A DNA stretch of 64,000 nucleotides from Novosphingobium capsulatum NBRC 12533 (GTDB lineage: Bacteria; Pseudomonadota; Alphaproteobacteria; Sphingomonadales; Sphingomonadaceae): the NCBI RefSeq assembly GCF_001598375.1, contig NZ_BCYV01000009.1, positions 1 through 64,000 of the forward strand. The letters run 5' to 3'. Positions 8,822 to 17,361 of the stretch are shown in pieces. Position 1 is the first letter of the stretch, and the number at the start of each line of letters is the position of its first letter. The notes under the pieces are model-generated. The model was not told where the DNA came from and searched no databases. It saw only the letters and a program-made list of their open reading frames with translations. Made by a program: the position numbers and the translations under genes.

Positions 8822-11254
8822 TCAATACTTGATCGCGAAACGGAAGCCATAGAGGCGCGGTGCGCCGGGCGAACCGGCGAACAAGTTGGCATTGGCGTTA
8901 TAGACGATATCGCCCCACGGACGCTGGTTGCCGATGTTGTTGACGAACAGTGTCGCCGACCATTTATCGTCCTCGCCCGAATACGTGGCCGAGGCCTGGC
9001 CGGTCCAATAGGCCGCCTGCTGTTCGATATCGAGCAGTTCGAACCCGACATAGCTGGACGACTGGTAGCGGGCGTCACCTTGCAGCACGATCTTCGCGGT
9101 GCCGATGGGAATGGTCTGGCGCACGCCGAAGTTCATCGTCCATTCCGGCGAGCGCAACGCGCGCAGGCCCGAACAATCCACCACCGAGGAGGCAGAGCCC
9201 GGCGCCGGGGCGGTCACCGCGCAGCGGGTAGGCGGCGGCGCGGGCGTCGAATAGCGAAAATCGGTGTATTTCGCATTGAGATACTGGATGTTGGCAGTGA
9301 GCAGCGTGTTGCGCGCAGCCAGGAACTGTGCCTCTCCCTCGGCGCCATAGTTGCGCGAGTTGCCGATGTTTTCGGTAAAGAAAGCCGAAGCACCGTTCGA
9401 ATCGACGCCAAGATGCGCGATCTGCTGGTTCTTGTAGCGCCAATAGAAGGCTTCGAGATTGAGCTGGAGGCGATTATCGAAAAAGCGGTTCTTTGATCCG
9501 ATCGTGTAGGCCTGGATCGTTTCGGGGCGGTATTGCTGCCGGGTGGGATCGACGGCGAAGGAGAACCCGCCACCGCGATAGCCGGTTTCGACCGAGGCAT
9601 AGAGCAGCGAGTGCGGACCCACGTCATATTCCGCACCGGCCCGCCAGGTTGCGCGGCTGTTCTTCTGCTCCATGTTGAGCACCGCGCGGTTGTTGCCCAG
9701 GATGCTGGTGGGCGCGGACGGATCAGCATAGATGCTGCTGAATGCCGGAACCGGGCTTGGCAGCGGGCCCACCAGGCCAAGGCTGGAGATCAGCCCGGCC
9801 GGGGTCTGCGTATAGGGCAGCACCAGGCCACCCGGGCAGCTGGCCGCAACGCAGACCGCCACCAGCGTCTGCGACGCGCCATCGACGGTCTTGCGATCGC
9901 TGGTATAGCGCAGCCCGCCGCTCAGGCGGAACGTGTCGGTAAAGGCCAGCGTCACCCGGCCGAACGCGGCATAGGATGTCGTATCGAGCGCGCCACCCAG
10001 ATAGTTGGTCAGCGTTTGCTGGGCGAACACGTCGGCGGTTTGCGATTCCTCGCGATAGTAGAACGCGCCGAGCAGGTAGCGGAAGAAGCCCGTATCGGGC
10101 GAAGCGAAGCGCGCTTCCACGCTCTTCTGGGTGGTCTTCTCGTCGAACAGGCTGATGAACGAGGTAACCGCGTTAAGCGCGTGCACATCGGCACGGCGAT
10201 AAGCGGGAATCACGGTCAGCGTGCCGGCAGCGGTAGTCCAGCTCAGCTCGGCATTGACCCCCCAGAACGTGCTGTTCTGCCCTGGATAGGGGGCGAGCGG
10301 CTGAAGCGTGCGACCGATCTGGAAGCTGACCTGCTGCGGGAACAGCGCCTGCACCTGCGGATCGTACAACCCGGTGCCGCGATCGGTGGGTGCCGGCGTG
10401 ATTGCCCCGGTCACAGGATTGCGCACGCCAACCAGGGCCGCGCTGCCACCCACGCCGCCAGCCTTGTAATAATCGGCAGCGATGCGGATCGAGAAATCGC
10501 TCGTCGGGCGGAACAGCAATTGGGCACGGGCACCCTTGCCGTCCTCGTCATTGGTACCATCGCTCAAATAGCCATCATGCTTGCTGTAGATGCCGGCAAC
10601 ACGCAGCGCGGCCTTGTCAGACAGCACCAGATTGACATCGCCTTGCAGCACCACCGTGTTGTAGTTGCCGAGCGTGGCGGAGAAATCGCCGGAATTGCCG
10701 TCCAGTTTCGGGCGCGCCGGCAAGATGTTGATCGCGCCACCGGTGGCGTTGCGGCCATAGAGCGTGCCCTGCGGGCCCTTGAGCACTTCGACCCGTTCGA
10801 CATCGTAGAACACGCCGGTGGTAGCGCTCGGCCGGCCGACATAAACGCCGTCATAGTTGAACGCGATCGCCGGATCGCTGAACGAATTGACCGCGAACGT
10901 GCCCACGCCGCGCAAGTAGAACAGGTTGGACGAGCCGCTGGAGGCGACCTGCAAGGCGGGCACCAGCGTCGTCAGCTGCGAGGACTGGGTGACATTGAGC
11001 CGGGCGAGTGCGTCAGACGATACCACGCTGACCGCGATCGCGGCGCGCTGGAGGTTTTCCGAGCGACGTTGCGCGGTAACCACGATGTCCTTGAGGCCTT
11101 GCTCGCTCGCGCCGCTCTGCGCGCTGCTGGCCGCCTCTGCGGGCTCCGCAGCAGGCGCCTGGGGCGCGGCGGCCGATGCGGTCTGCGCGGCAGCGGGCAT
11201 TGCGCACAGCGCGAGCGCCAACGGTGCAGTCGACAGGAAATAGCGTGGGTTCAA
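8822..11254 (-). CDS. TonB-dependent outer-membrane receptor
   Basis: This 810-aa protein begins with a signal peptide (LSTAPLALALCAMPAAAQ). A plug domain follows from IVVTAQRRSENLQ (TonB-box-like region near residue 50) through VLKGPQGTLYGRNATGGAINI near 155. The 22-strand barrel ends in an aromatic-terminated strand, FRFAIKY. The form is that of sphingomonad receptors for aromatic compounds, glycans or siderophores, and substrate cannot be read from sequence. The start is TTG at 11254, six bases after a strong GGGAGGA; upstream codons give a non-signal-like basic tail. It is divergent from an amidohydrolase and converges on the AraC regulator, so import of a catabolic substrate is plausible but inferred. 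Confidence 0.92.
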   Translation of the reverse strand: MNPRYFLSTAPLALALCAMPAAAQTASAAAPQAPAAEPAEAASSAQSGASEQGLKDIVVTAQRRSENLQRAAIAVSVVSSDALARLNVTQSSQLTTLVPALQVASSGSSNLFYLRGVGTFAVNSFSDPAIAFNYDGVYVGRPSATTGVFYDVERVEVLKGPQGTLYGRNATGGAINILPARPKLDGNSGDFSATLGNYNTVVLQGDVNLVLSDKAALRVAGIYSKHDGYLSDGTNDEDGKGARAQLLFRPTSDFSIRIAADYYKAGGVGGSAALVGVRNPVTGAITPAPTDRGTGLYDPQVQALFPQQVSFQIGRTLQPLAPYPGQNSTFWGVNAELSWTTAAGTLTVIPAYRRADVHALNAVTSFISLFDEKTTQKSVEARFASPDTGFFRYLLGAFYYREESQTADVFAQQTLTNYLGGALDTTSYAAFGRVTLAFTDTFRLSGGLRYTSDRKTVDGASQTLVAVCVAASCPGGLVLPYTQTPAGLISSLGLVGPLPSPVPAFSSIYADPSAPTSILGNNRAVLNMEQKNSRATWRAGAEYDVGPHSLLYASVETGYRGGGFSFAVDPTRQQYRPETIQAYTIGSKNRFFDNRLQLNLEAFYWRYKNQQIAHLGVDSNGASAFFTENIGNSRNYGAEGEAQFLAARNTLLTANIQYLNAKYTDFRYSTPAPPPTRCAVTAPAPGSASSVVDCSGLRALRSPEWTMNFGVRQTIPIGTAKIVLQGDARYQSSSYVGFELLDIEQQAAYWTGQASATYSGEDDKWSATLFVNNIGNQRPWGDIVYNANANLFAGSPGAPRLYGFRFAIKY

Positions 11255-11533
11255 GGCATCCTCCCATTTGCGTTGTTTGCTGTATCCCTTGCGCTGGCTG
11301 GTCCGGCGGCAGGGCACATGCGGTTGATGCTGGTCTAGGCAGGCCCTTTGCCGGAATCCTGCATGATGCAGCACGACCGATGCATGAAAACGGCACGCGC
11401 AGTTCCCCGGTCGTTTCCGTGCAGGCAAATGCCCGGAACATGCAGGAACTTCCCTGTCGCCGGGGAGAATGCCAAGGATGGCGCAAAGACCGGGCCGCAG
11501 CGCATGCTGCAGAGCGCCGGATGGTTAGGAGAG

Positions 11534-12895
11534 ATGCGAGTGAATAACGACCAGGCCGTGGCAACCGATCTTCCCCGCGGTGCATATCTGATCCGCGGCG
11601 CCCGCATCCTCACCATGGACCCCGCACTTGGCGACCTTGCCCGCGGCGACGTGCTGGTGCGCGGCGGCGCCATTGTCGCCGTGGCCGAGGAGTTACCAGC
11701 CGACGATGCCGAGGTGATCGATGCTGCCGGCATGATCCTGATGCCCGGCTTCATCGAGACGCACTGGCACATGTGGAACAGCATCTGGCGCGGTTTGTCG
11801 CATGATGCGCCCGGCTATTTCGCGCTCCACCGCCTTGCCGGGAGCTACACCGCCGAGGATCACTATGCCGCCATCCGCTATGCCGCGACCGAGGCGATCA
11901 ATGCTGGCGTCACCACTTGCCACAACTGGTCCAATGCGCTGCGCAATACCGAAGACGCGCTGGCGCAGGCGCAGGCCCTGGCAGACAGCGGCATCCGCGC
12001 GCGCTTCGGTTATGGCCATCTGCCGCATCCTGGCTCCACCGCCGTCGACGATGGCGAAATTGTCCCCATGCTCGACTGGCTCGGCCAGCATGGCGATGGG
12101 CGGATCGATCTGGGCGTCGTCATCCACACCACGCAGCACTTCGTCACCGAAGTGGAAGCGGCGCGGCGCCACGGGCTCAAATCGATCGCCCCGCATGCCG
12201 ACCTGTCGCAGGTTCTGCACCTTTTGGGGCCAGAGTTCATCTTTACCCATGGGCCCGGCACGCCGGACCAGCTGCTCCAGCTTTTGGCGGCGCGCGGCGT
12301 CAAGATTTCCCTCTGCCCTTCTACCGACACAATAATTGGTGCCGGCTTGCCGCCGCTGATCCGCTTCCTCGAAAACGGCGTACCGTTCCACGACATCGGC
12401 TTCAGCGTCGATGTAACGGCGCAGACCTGCGTGGATCCGTTTGCCGCGATGCGCACGATCATGGCATCTGCGCGAATCGCCCAGCAGCGCGGCGCCTCGT
12501 TCACCGAGATCATTATGCGGCCCGGCAACCCGGCAGATCCCACCAATGGCCTGACCATGCCGCGCCAGATGCTGCAGCTCGCGACGTTGAACGGCGCGCG
12601 GGTGCTGGGGCTTGAAGACACGACCGGATCGATCGCGCCCGGCAAGCGCGCCGACCTGATCCTGGTGCGCACCAGCGATCTCAACATGATCGCGGTGGAC
12701 GATAGCAACGCCACCTTCCAGCTGGTCCAGCACGGCCAGCCGGCGAACGTTGACACCGTCATGGTCGACGGCCGCTTCCTCAAGCGCGCTGGCCAGCTGC
12801 TGGGCATCGATGTGGCCGCCGTCGGCAAGGCCGCCGCGCGATCGCACGATGCGATCCGCCGCCGCGCCCAGGTCGGCTGCGACGCGACGCTCTAG
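11534..12895 (+). CDS. Metal-dependent amidohydrolase (deaminase/chlorohydrolase-like)
   Basis: This 453-aa protein belongs to the subtype-III amidohydrolase group that includes cytosine/guanine deaminases and AtzA/TrzN-type enzymes. The first metal motif is in HWHMWNS near residue 78, with Trp between the His ligands as in some 8-oxoguanine or hydroxydechlorinating members. Later metal ligands fit HADLSQ and FTHGPG, and the C-terminal ADLILV strand is the usual composite-domain end. The expected reaction is hydrolytic removal of an amino or similar leaving group from a ring; the exact substrate is unknown. ATG 11534 follows TTAGGAG; GTG at 11540 is an alternative. Its stop shares the palindromic CTAG with the stop of the opposing TetR gene. 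It is divergent from the receptor gene and may be co-induced with it. Confidence 0.85.
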   Translation: MRVNNDQAVATDLPRGAYLIRGARILTMDPALGDLARGDVLVRGGAIVAVAEELPADDAEVIDAAGMILMPGFIETHWHMWNSIWRGLSHDAPGYFALHRLAGSYTAEDHYAAIRYAATEAINAGVTTCHNWSNALRNTEDALAQAQALADSGIRARFGYGHLPHPGSTAVDDGEIVPMLDWLGQHGDGRIDLGVVIHTTQHFVTEVEAARRHGLKSIAPHADLSQVLHLLGPEFIFTHGPGTPDQLLQLLAARGVKISLCPSTDTIIGAGLPPLIRFLENGVPFHDIGFSVDVTAQTCVDPFAAMRTIMASARIAQQRGASFTEIIMRPGNPADPTNGLTMPRQMLQLATLNGARVLGLEDTTGSIAPGKRADLILVRTSDLNMIAVDDSNATFQLVQHGQPANVDTVMVDGRFLKRAGQLLGIDVAAVGKAAARSHDAIRRRAQVGCDATL

Positions 12896-13542
12896 GGGGC
12901 GTGGGGATCAGTTCCCGCCGGCTCCGCCAGGGCGCGGATGCCGGCGGCGGCAAAACGGACGATCGGATCGAAGCTCGCCACGACATCGCTGCTGGACAGG
13001 CGCCCGTGGGTCAGCCGGTCGAGCAGCCGGGTGTCGGCAAACATGCTCACCATGCCGCCCAGCAGCAGGACATAGCCACGTGCGGCCAGATCGGGCGTGA
13101 GGCGCGGCTCCACCACCTGGATGCGGGCGATCATTTCTTCGGCCACCCCGCCGAAGATCGCCGCGGCAACCGGGGTCCACCGCGCGTCCTGGGTCATCAT
13201 CGCGTGCAGGCGGGCATAGGAGCGCCAGCCTTCGTCGCCCTCAGCGATCCGTTCGACATAGGGACGCAGAAAGGCCGCCAGCAGTGCTTCCAGGTCTGGC
13301 TTGTCCAGCGCGTCGAGCGCGGCGAGGCGTGCCGTATTGATGATATCGGCGCGCCGTTCCAGTACGGCGGCAAACAGCTGATCCTTGGCGGGGAAGTGGT
13401 GGGTCAGCAGGCCGAGCCCGACCGGCCCGCGTTCGGCGATCATCCGCATCGAGACCCCGTCGAAGCCATGCACGGCAAACAGCGCTTCTGCTGCGTCGAG
13501 GATGATCTCGCGCTTGGTCTTCTTCTGCGTACGTCCCATCAC
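12892..13542 (-). CDS. TetR/AcrR family transcriptional regulator
   Basis: This 216-aa protein has the N-terminal TetR helix-turn-helix (IILDAAEALFAVHGFDGVSMRMIAE, then a recognition helix and HHFPAKDQLFAAV). The second domain resembles the C-terminal ligand-binding region of TetR members such as those controlling catabolic or efflux genes. GRTQKKTKRE precedes the first helix; the second Met may be the true start. The gene stands just upstream, on the same strand, of the six-gene ring-cleavage operon's last gene but 55 bases separate its start from that stop, so it is likely its own transcription unit. It is a reasonable candidate binder for the GTAC dyads, which look TetR-like. Convergent overlap with the amidohydrolase stop is four bases. 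Confidence 0.88.
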   Translation of the reverse strand: MMGRTQKKTKREIILDAAEALFAVHGFDGVSMRMIAERGPVGLGLLTHHFPAKDQLFAAVLERRADIINTARLAALDALDKPDLEALLAAFLRPYVERIAEGDEGWRSYARLHAMMTQDARWTPVAAAIFGGVAEEMIARIQVVEPRLTPDLAARGYVLLLGGMVSMFADTRLLDRLTHGRLSSSDVVASFDPIVRFAAAGIRALAEPAGTDPHAP

Positions 13543-13596
13543 GCTCGTTTCGTCCCCCGGTGCAGCGCGGCGCTTCGACAGGGCCGCGCGGCGGCG

Positions 13597-14274
13597 TTAG
13601 CGGATCGCGCCGCGATTCTCGACGCAAGCCTCGTGAAAAATTGCCGCGCGAATGCCCTCTACCGCACATTGCGGCGTGGTCAGCACAGTTCGGCCGGCTT
13701 GCGGCGCGATCGCGGCTGCAGCGCGGGCCAGGCTGAACTGCGCCAATGCCACCACGCTGCAATCCTCGGGCAGAGTGGCAGCGACCGCTGCAACAATCGC
13801 GTCGTGCCGCGCGGCATCGCCGCTTTGCAGCGCGTCGAGCGCACCGGGACAATGCACCGGCAGCACCCGGTCGGGATCGGGAAATTCGGGCAGCATCGAG
13901 GGCAGCGTCGGTGCAAAGCTCGCCAGCAGCGCGATGCGCCCTGCCCCCGCCGCCGCGACGGCCCGTGCGATCATCGCCGTATTGGGTTTGTGCACCGGCA
14001 GCGGCGCCAGATCGGCGGCAACGGCGTCGATCGCCGGCCCAAAGGCAGAGCAGGTGAACAGAATGCCATCGGCCCCTGCCCCCGCCGCATAGCGGCCCAG
14101 CGTGCGGAACCGCGCAACGATCGCGTCGGTAAGCGCGCCAGCCTCGGCCAAGTCGCGCGACAGGCTGTCGTCGAGCAGGTTGGCCAGGCGCGCCTGTGGC
14201 CAATGCTCGGCAAAGGCGGCGTTGATCGGCGCGATCGAGGCTTCCAGCGCATGAATCAGTGTAATCGCGGTCAT
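13597..14274 (-). CDS. Asp/Glu racemase family protein
   Basis: This 225-aa protein has two Cys-centred half-sites typical of cofactor-independent racemases, hydantoin racemases, maleate isomerases and arylmalonate decarboxylases: FTCSAFGPAIDA near residue 75 and, late in the protein, TTPQCAVEGIR near residue 203. In aromatic and N-heterocycle routes this family supplies maleate cis-trans isomerase or related steps, and that role would suit its position as last gene of a ring-cleavage operon. An amino-acid racemase role is less likely in this context. The start overlaps the upstream hydrolase stop as ATGA, indicating translational coupling. The specific reaction is not determined. Confidence 0.75.
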   Translation of the reverse strand: MTAITLIHALEASIAPINAAFAEHWPQARLANLLDDSLSRDLAEAGALTDAIVARFRTLGRYAAGAGADGILFTCSAFGPAIDAVAADLAPLPVHKPNTAMIARAVAAAGAGRIALLASFAPTLPSMLPEFPDPDRVLPVHCPGALDALQSGDAARHDAIVAAVAATLPEDCSVVALAQFSLARAAAAIAPQAGRTVLTTPQCAVEGIRAAIFHEACVENRGAIR

Positions 14275-15035
14275 TGCCCCTCCACGAAACGCGCGATCGT
14301 TTCGCCAAATGCACCTGGCGCCTCGACATTGGCGAGGTGCGCGGCCGGCAAAGTGGCAAACCGCGCGGTCGGGATATGCGCGGCGAAGTCTTGCATCATC
14401 GCGGGCGCCGCCGCCTTGTCCTCGGCACCAGCCAGCACCAGGCATGGCATCGCGAGTTTTGGCAGCAAGGCCATGTGATCGAGCGTGGCGATGATCCGCG
14501 CTGCCGCAACAAAGCCGGCGGCGGGCGTCTGGCGGATCATGCCGCGCACCCCGTCAAGCGTCTGCGGCGAGGCAGCAGCGAAATCGGGCGTGAACCAGCG
14601 GTCGAGGCTGGTTTCGACCTGCGTCTCGATCCCCTCGCGCTCCACCATCGCGATCCGCTCATGCCACATCGCGGCGACGGGCGGGGGCGTGCGCGCGGCA
14701 CAGCAGGCCAGCACCAGGCGCTCCACCCGGGCAGCATGGCGCAGCGCCACCTGCATCGCCACCATCGCGCCAAACGACATGCCGACCAGGCTGAACCGAT
14801 CGATGCCATGGGTTGAGAGCGTCTCGGCAACCGCATCGGCATAGTCGGCAAAGCCAGCGCCTTCGGGCAGCAATGCACTGGCGCCATGGCCCGGCAGGTC
14901 CACCCGCACCACGCCAAACCGCTGGGAAAGCTGCTCCACCTGCGGGCGCCACAACGCGGCCGAGGTGGCGATGGCATGGAGGAAGACGAGCGGCGGCGCG
15001 CCGGCGGGGCCGTCGATATGGATTGCAAGCGTCAT
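14271..15035 (-). CDS. Alpha/beta hydrolase, 3-oxoadipate enol-lactonase-like
   Basis: This 254-aa single-domain alpha/beta hydrolase has an oxyanion segment FLHAIATS near 18, a nucleophile elbow GMSFGAM near residue 85, a late acid in AGAEDKAA and a catalytic His near AAHLANVE. The sequence and length resemble PcaD-type 3-oxoadipate enol-lactonases, but many related C-C and ester hydrolases share the pattern. It overlaps the LigB-like gene upstream and the racemase-like gene downstream by ATGA junctions, so it is translated as part of a tightly coupled operon and probably hydrolyses a ring-fission product or lactone. Confidence 0.8.
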   Translation of the reverse strand: MTLAIHIDGPAGAPPLVFLHAIATSAALWRPQVEQLSQRFGVVRVDLPGHGASALLPEGAGFADYADAVAETLSTHGIDRFSLVGMSFGAMVAMQVALRHAARVERLVLACCAARTPPPVAAMWHERIAMVEREGIETQVETSLDRWFTPDFAAASPQTLDGVRGMIRQTPAAGFVAAARIIATLDHMALLPKLAMPCLVLAGAEDKAAAPAMMQDFAAHIPTARFATLPAAHLANVEAPGAFGETIARFVEGQ

Positions 15036-15859
15036 GCCATCATGCTCCAGCGGCCCAGCCCGATCCCGGTATACCAGTCGGTGATGCAGTCATAGTGATA
15101 GGTTTCGAACGGCGCGCCTTCGGCAATGCCCTGGGCGACCAGCCAGTTGCGCACTTCTTCCGCGCCATTGCCGGCTGTGTTGACCGTCGCTTCCGCAAAG
15201 TCGGCAGCCGCATCCAGCCCGCCAGCTTCCAACTGCTGGAGAAAGCCACGGTCGAACGCCTCGTCGAGCTGGCCCATGCGCGGCGTGCCAACATCGTGGC
15301 TCAGCCCGCCGGTGGCGAGCACAGCCACGCGCGCGGCGCCCATATAGCCCCTGATAGCCTGCCCCAGTGCCCGGCCGAACGCCACGCAGCGCCGCATCGC
15401 CGGCATCGGCGGCTGGACCGTGTTGACCAGGATCGGCACTACCGGGATGGCCCCCGCAATCCCGGCCAGATCGAGCGGGGTCATCATGCCGTGGTCAAGC
15501 GTCAGTTCCATCGACAGCGCCGGGTCAAAGCCCGCCGCCATCACCGACTGGAGCAGATGCGCGGCAAGCGCGGCATCGCCCGGCAATTGCTGCTTCGGGA
15601 TCTTGAGCCAACCCTCCACCGGGCTGGGGTAGGATCGCGCCACGCCGATGCAGAAAGGCGGCAGGTTATCGAGAAAGAAATTGTGCAGGTGATCATCGGA
15701 AACCAGGACCAGCGCGTCGGGCTGCGTCGCCGCGATCTCCTGCCCCACCCGCGTGAACTGGCGAAAAGCGGCCTCGCGCCGCGCGGGCGCGGGCGCATCG
15801 GGCATATTGGTCATCACGGGGGTGTGGCTCACGGCATAGACGCCGGTAATCTCAGCCAT
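15032..15859 (-). CDS. Extradiol dioxygenase catalytic subunit, LigB-like
   Basis: This 275-aa protein belongs to the class III extradiol dioxygenase family (PF02900; LigB, gallate dioxygenase, DODA). H12 in SHTPVM matches the first Fe(II) ligand of LigB, the DDHLH segment at residues 55-59 supplies the second, and GGLSHDVG near residue 190 carries the conserved catalytic His. It should cleave a catecholic, gallate-like or aminophenol ring next to the hydroxyls, using O2. ATG 15859 is preferred because GGAG stands ten bases upstream; an ATG three codons earlier would abut the ribosome-binding site. It partners the small LigA-like subunit encoded immediately upstream. The aromatic substrate cannot be told from sequence. 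Confidence 0.88.
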   Translation of the reverse strand: MAEITGVYAVSHTPVMTNMPDAPAPARREAAFRQFTRVGQEIAATQPDALVLVSDDHLHNFFLDNLPPFCIGVARSYPSPVEGWLKIPKQQLPGDAALAAHLLQSVMAAGFDPALSMELTLDHGMMTPLDLAGIAGAIPVVPILVNTVQPPMPAMRRCVAFGRALGQAIRGYMGAARVAVLATGGLSHDVGTPRMGQLDEAFDRGFLQQLEAGGLDAAADFAEATVNTAGNGAEEVRNWLVAQGIAEGAPFETYHYDCITDWYTGIGLGRWSMMA

Positions 15860-16157
15860 GGGTCGCATCTCCTACGGCGCGCAGGGCAGCCAGATAGTCG
15901 GCTTCGGGAACCCGCAGTTGCAGGCAATAGGCGCGCAGCAGATAGGGGTTGGCGCCCAGCAAATAGAGCCTGCCGATGTCGGTGGCGTCGAGCGCGGCGC
16001 GGGCCGCATCAGACAGCGGTTCGTCCGCGATGTAGCGCGCCGGATTGTCGAAGAAGCGGGTTTCCTCCGCGCGGTCATGCTGGACGCGATAGAGGATGCG
16101 GTTGATCGCATAGGCCTCTTCGGTGGGCATGTCCTGCACCCAGTTGCGCGCGGTCAT
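15852..16157 (-). CDS. Extradiol dioxygenase small subunit, LigA-like
   Basis: The protein is 101 aa and matches the protocatechuate 4,5-dioxygenase alpha-subunit fold (LigA, PF07746): an all-helical protein with AYAINRILYRVQ and a DIGRLYLLGANPYLLRAYC segment, followed by VPEADYLAALR. In LigAB this subunit forms part of the lid over the active site. Here it is a separate gene, as in LigAB and unlike the fused gallate dioxygenase DesB. Both ends are coupled: the start overlaps the upstream hydrolase stop (ATGA) and the 3' end overlaps the LigB-like start by eight bases. Confidence 0.85.
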   Translation of the reverse strand: MTARNWVQDMPTEEAYAINRILYRVQHDRAEETRFFDNPARYIADEPLSDAARAALDATDIGRLYLLGANPYLLRAYCLQLRVPEADYLAALRAVGDATHG

Positions 16158-17314
16158 GCCGATGCTCCCGCACCTACGGCGCCGACGAGCCAGTCGACGA
16201 TGGTCGGCAGCGTTTGCGGGGTGATGCCCATGTGGCCGCCGGGGAACATGCGCACTGCCTTGGGGCTGCCGTGGCCGACCAGAAGATCGATATCGGCCAC
16301 CGGGCACTGGCTGTCGCCACGCCCATTGACCAGCAGCAGCGGTGCCGAAGGGCGATCGAGCAGGCCTTGCTCAAGCAGCGAGAGCTGGGCAAAGCCCTGG
16401 ATATAGCCCTCCCAGCTATCGACGCCGAGCATGCGCATCCGCGTCTCGACCAGTTCCATCAGATAGCTGTCAGGATGGCGCGAGCGTTCGATCCATTCGC
16501 GCTGGAACATGAAGTGCGCGCCGCCACCCCAGTTCACCGCGCCGGCCACGCGGTCAGGGACGACATGGGCGAGCTTGGTCGCCCAATAGCCGCCGAACGA
16601 GCGCCCGAGCAGGCCGACCTTGGCGCCATCGAGATCCGGCTGCGCCGCTGCCCAGTCGAACACGGGGAGGAACTGACGCTCGGCATCGGCGGTGCCCTTT
16701 ACGGGCGATTCGCCGGTGCCTGGCCCATCCATCGCGATGGTGGCGATACCGCGGGCCAGCAGCAGGTCGCACGCCGCGGTCATCTGTTCCTTCCACGCGT
16801 CCACCCCGCCCCACATCACCACGACACGGGGGCGAGCAACGCCCTGGGGCCGGCGGTAGTAGAACACGACCTCGCCGCCTTCACCGGCATGGCCGTCAAA
16901 CGGCACCACCACGCGGGCCAGCGGCGGCGACATCAGCGCGCCGGCGGCCAGATAGGCATCCCGCTCGCGCGCGGCACAGGCAAGCTTGTCGGGATGGTTG
17001 GGGCACGGAAAACGGCCGAGGAAAAAGAAACCGTGCGCGCGCAGATACTCCTTGCGCCGCAGCGCCGGATCGCTTTCCGTCTCGGCGCGCTGCCACGCCT
17101 TTTCGCCAGCGTCGCGCCAGGCCGCTGCCCAGTTCACCGGATCGAGCCCCTGGAGCGTTGTGAGGACGGCAGCGGTATCGTCGGCGGCCAGGTTGTTCAT
17201 CGGGTGGATCGCCTTGCCCGTGCGATCGAGCATCCACGCCTTGGCTTCGTCCAGGGTACGCGGCCGCCCGGTGTCGGGGGTGGCGGGCGGCAATTGGGGT
17301 TCGGTGTCGAACAT
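16154..17314 (-). CDS. FrsA/DHPON-hydrolase-like alpha/beta hydrolase
   Basis: This 386-aa protein carries a helical N-terminal cap of about 150 residues followed by an alpha/beta hydrolase core with AMDGPGTGES, nucleophile elbow GRSFGGY near residue 245 and a C-terminal FPGGHMGI His. This two-part layout is that of the FrsA/DUF1100 group, whose characterised relative, 2,6-dihydroxypseudooxynicotine hydrolase, breaks a C-C bond next to a hydroxylated ring. Side-chain removal or ring-product cleavage would therefore fit. ATG 17314 follows GGAG, ten bases upstream. It lies 47 bases after the FAD monooxygenase and overlaps ligA-like by ATGA. The actual substrate is unknown. Confidence 0.78.
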   Translation of the reverse strand: MFDTEPQLPPATPDTGRPRTLDEAKAWMLDRTGKAIHPMNNLAADDTAAVLTTLQGLDPVNWAAAWRDAGEKAWQRAETESDPALRRKEYLRAHGFFFLGRFPCPNHPDKLACAARERDAYLAAGALMSPPLARVVVPFDGHAGEGGEVVFYYRRPQGVARPRVVVMWGGVDAWKEQMTAACDLLLARGIATIAMDGPGTGESPVKGTADAERQFLPVFDWAAAQPDLDGAKVGLLGRSFGGYWATKLAHVVPDRVAGAVNWGGGAHFMFQREWIERSRHPDSYLMELVETRMRMLGVDSWEGYIQGFAQLSLLEQGLLDRPSAPLLLVNGRGDSQCPVADIDLLVGHGSPKAVRMFPGGHMGITPQTLPTIVDWLVGAVGAGASA

Positions 17315-17361
17315 CGCTATCTCCTGCTGCTGCTGCTGCGCGCGCAGCGCATGCAAAGGCA

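Noticed and set aside
9533..11338. Long plus-strand open frame (about 600 codons) opposite the first TonB receptor
   Set aside because: No domain or start signal; the receptor on the opposite strand is unmistakable.
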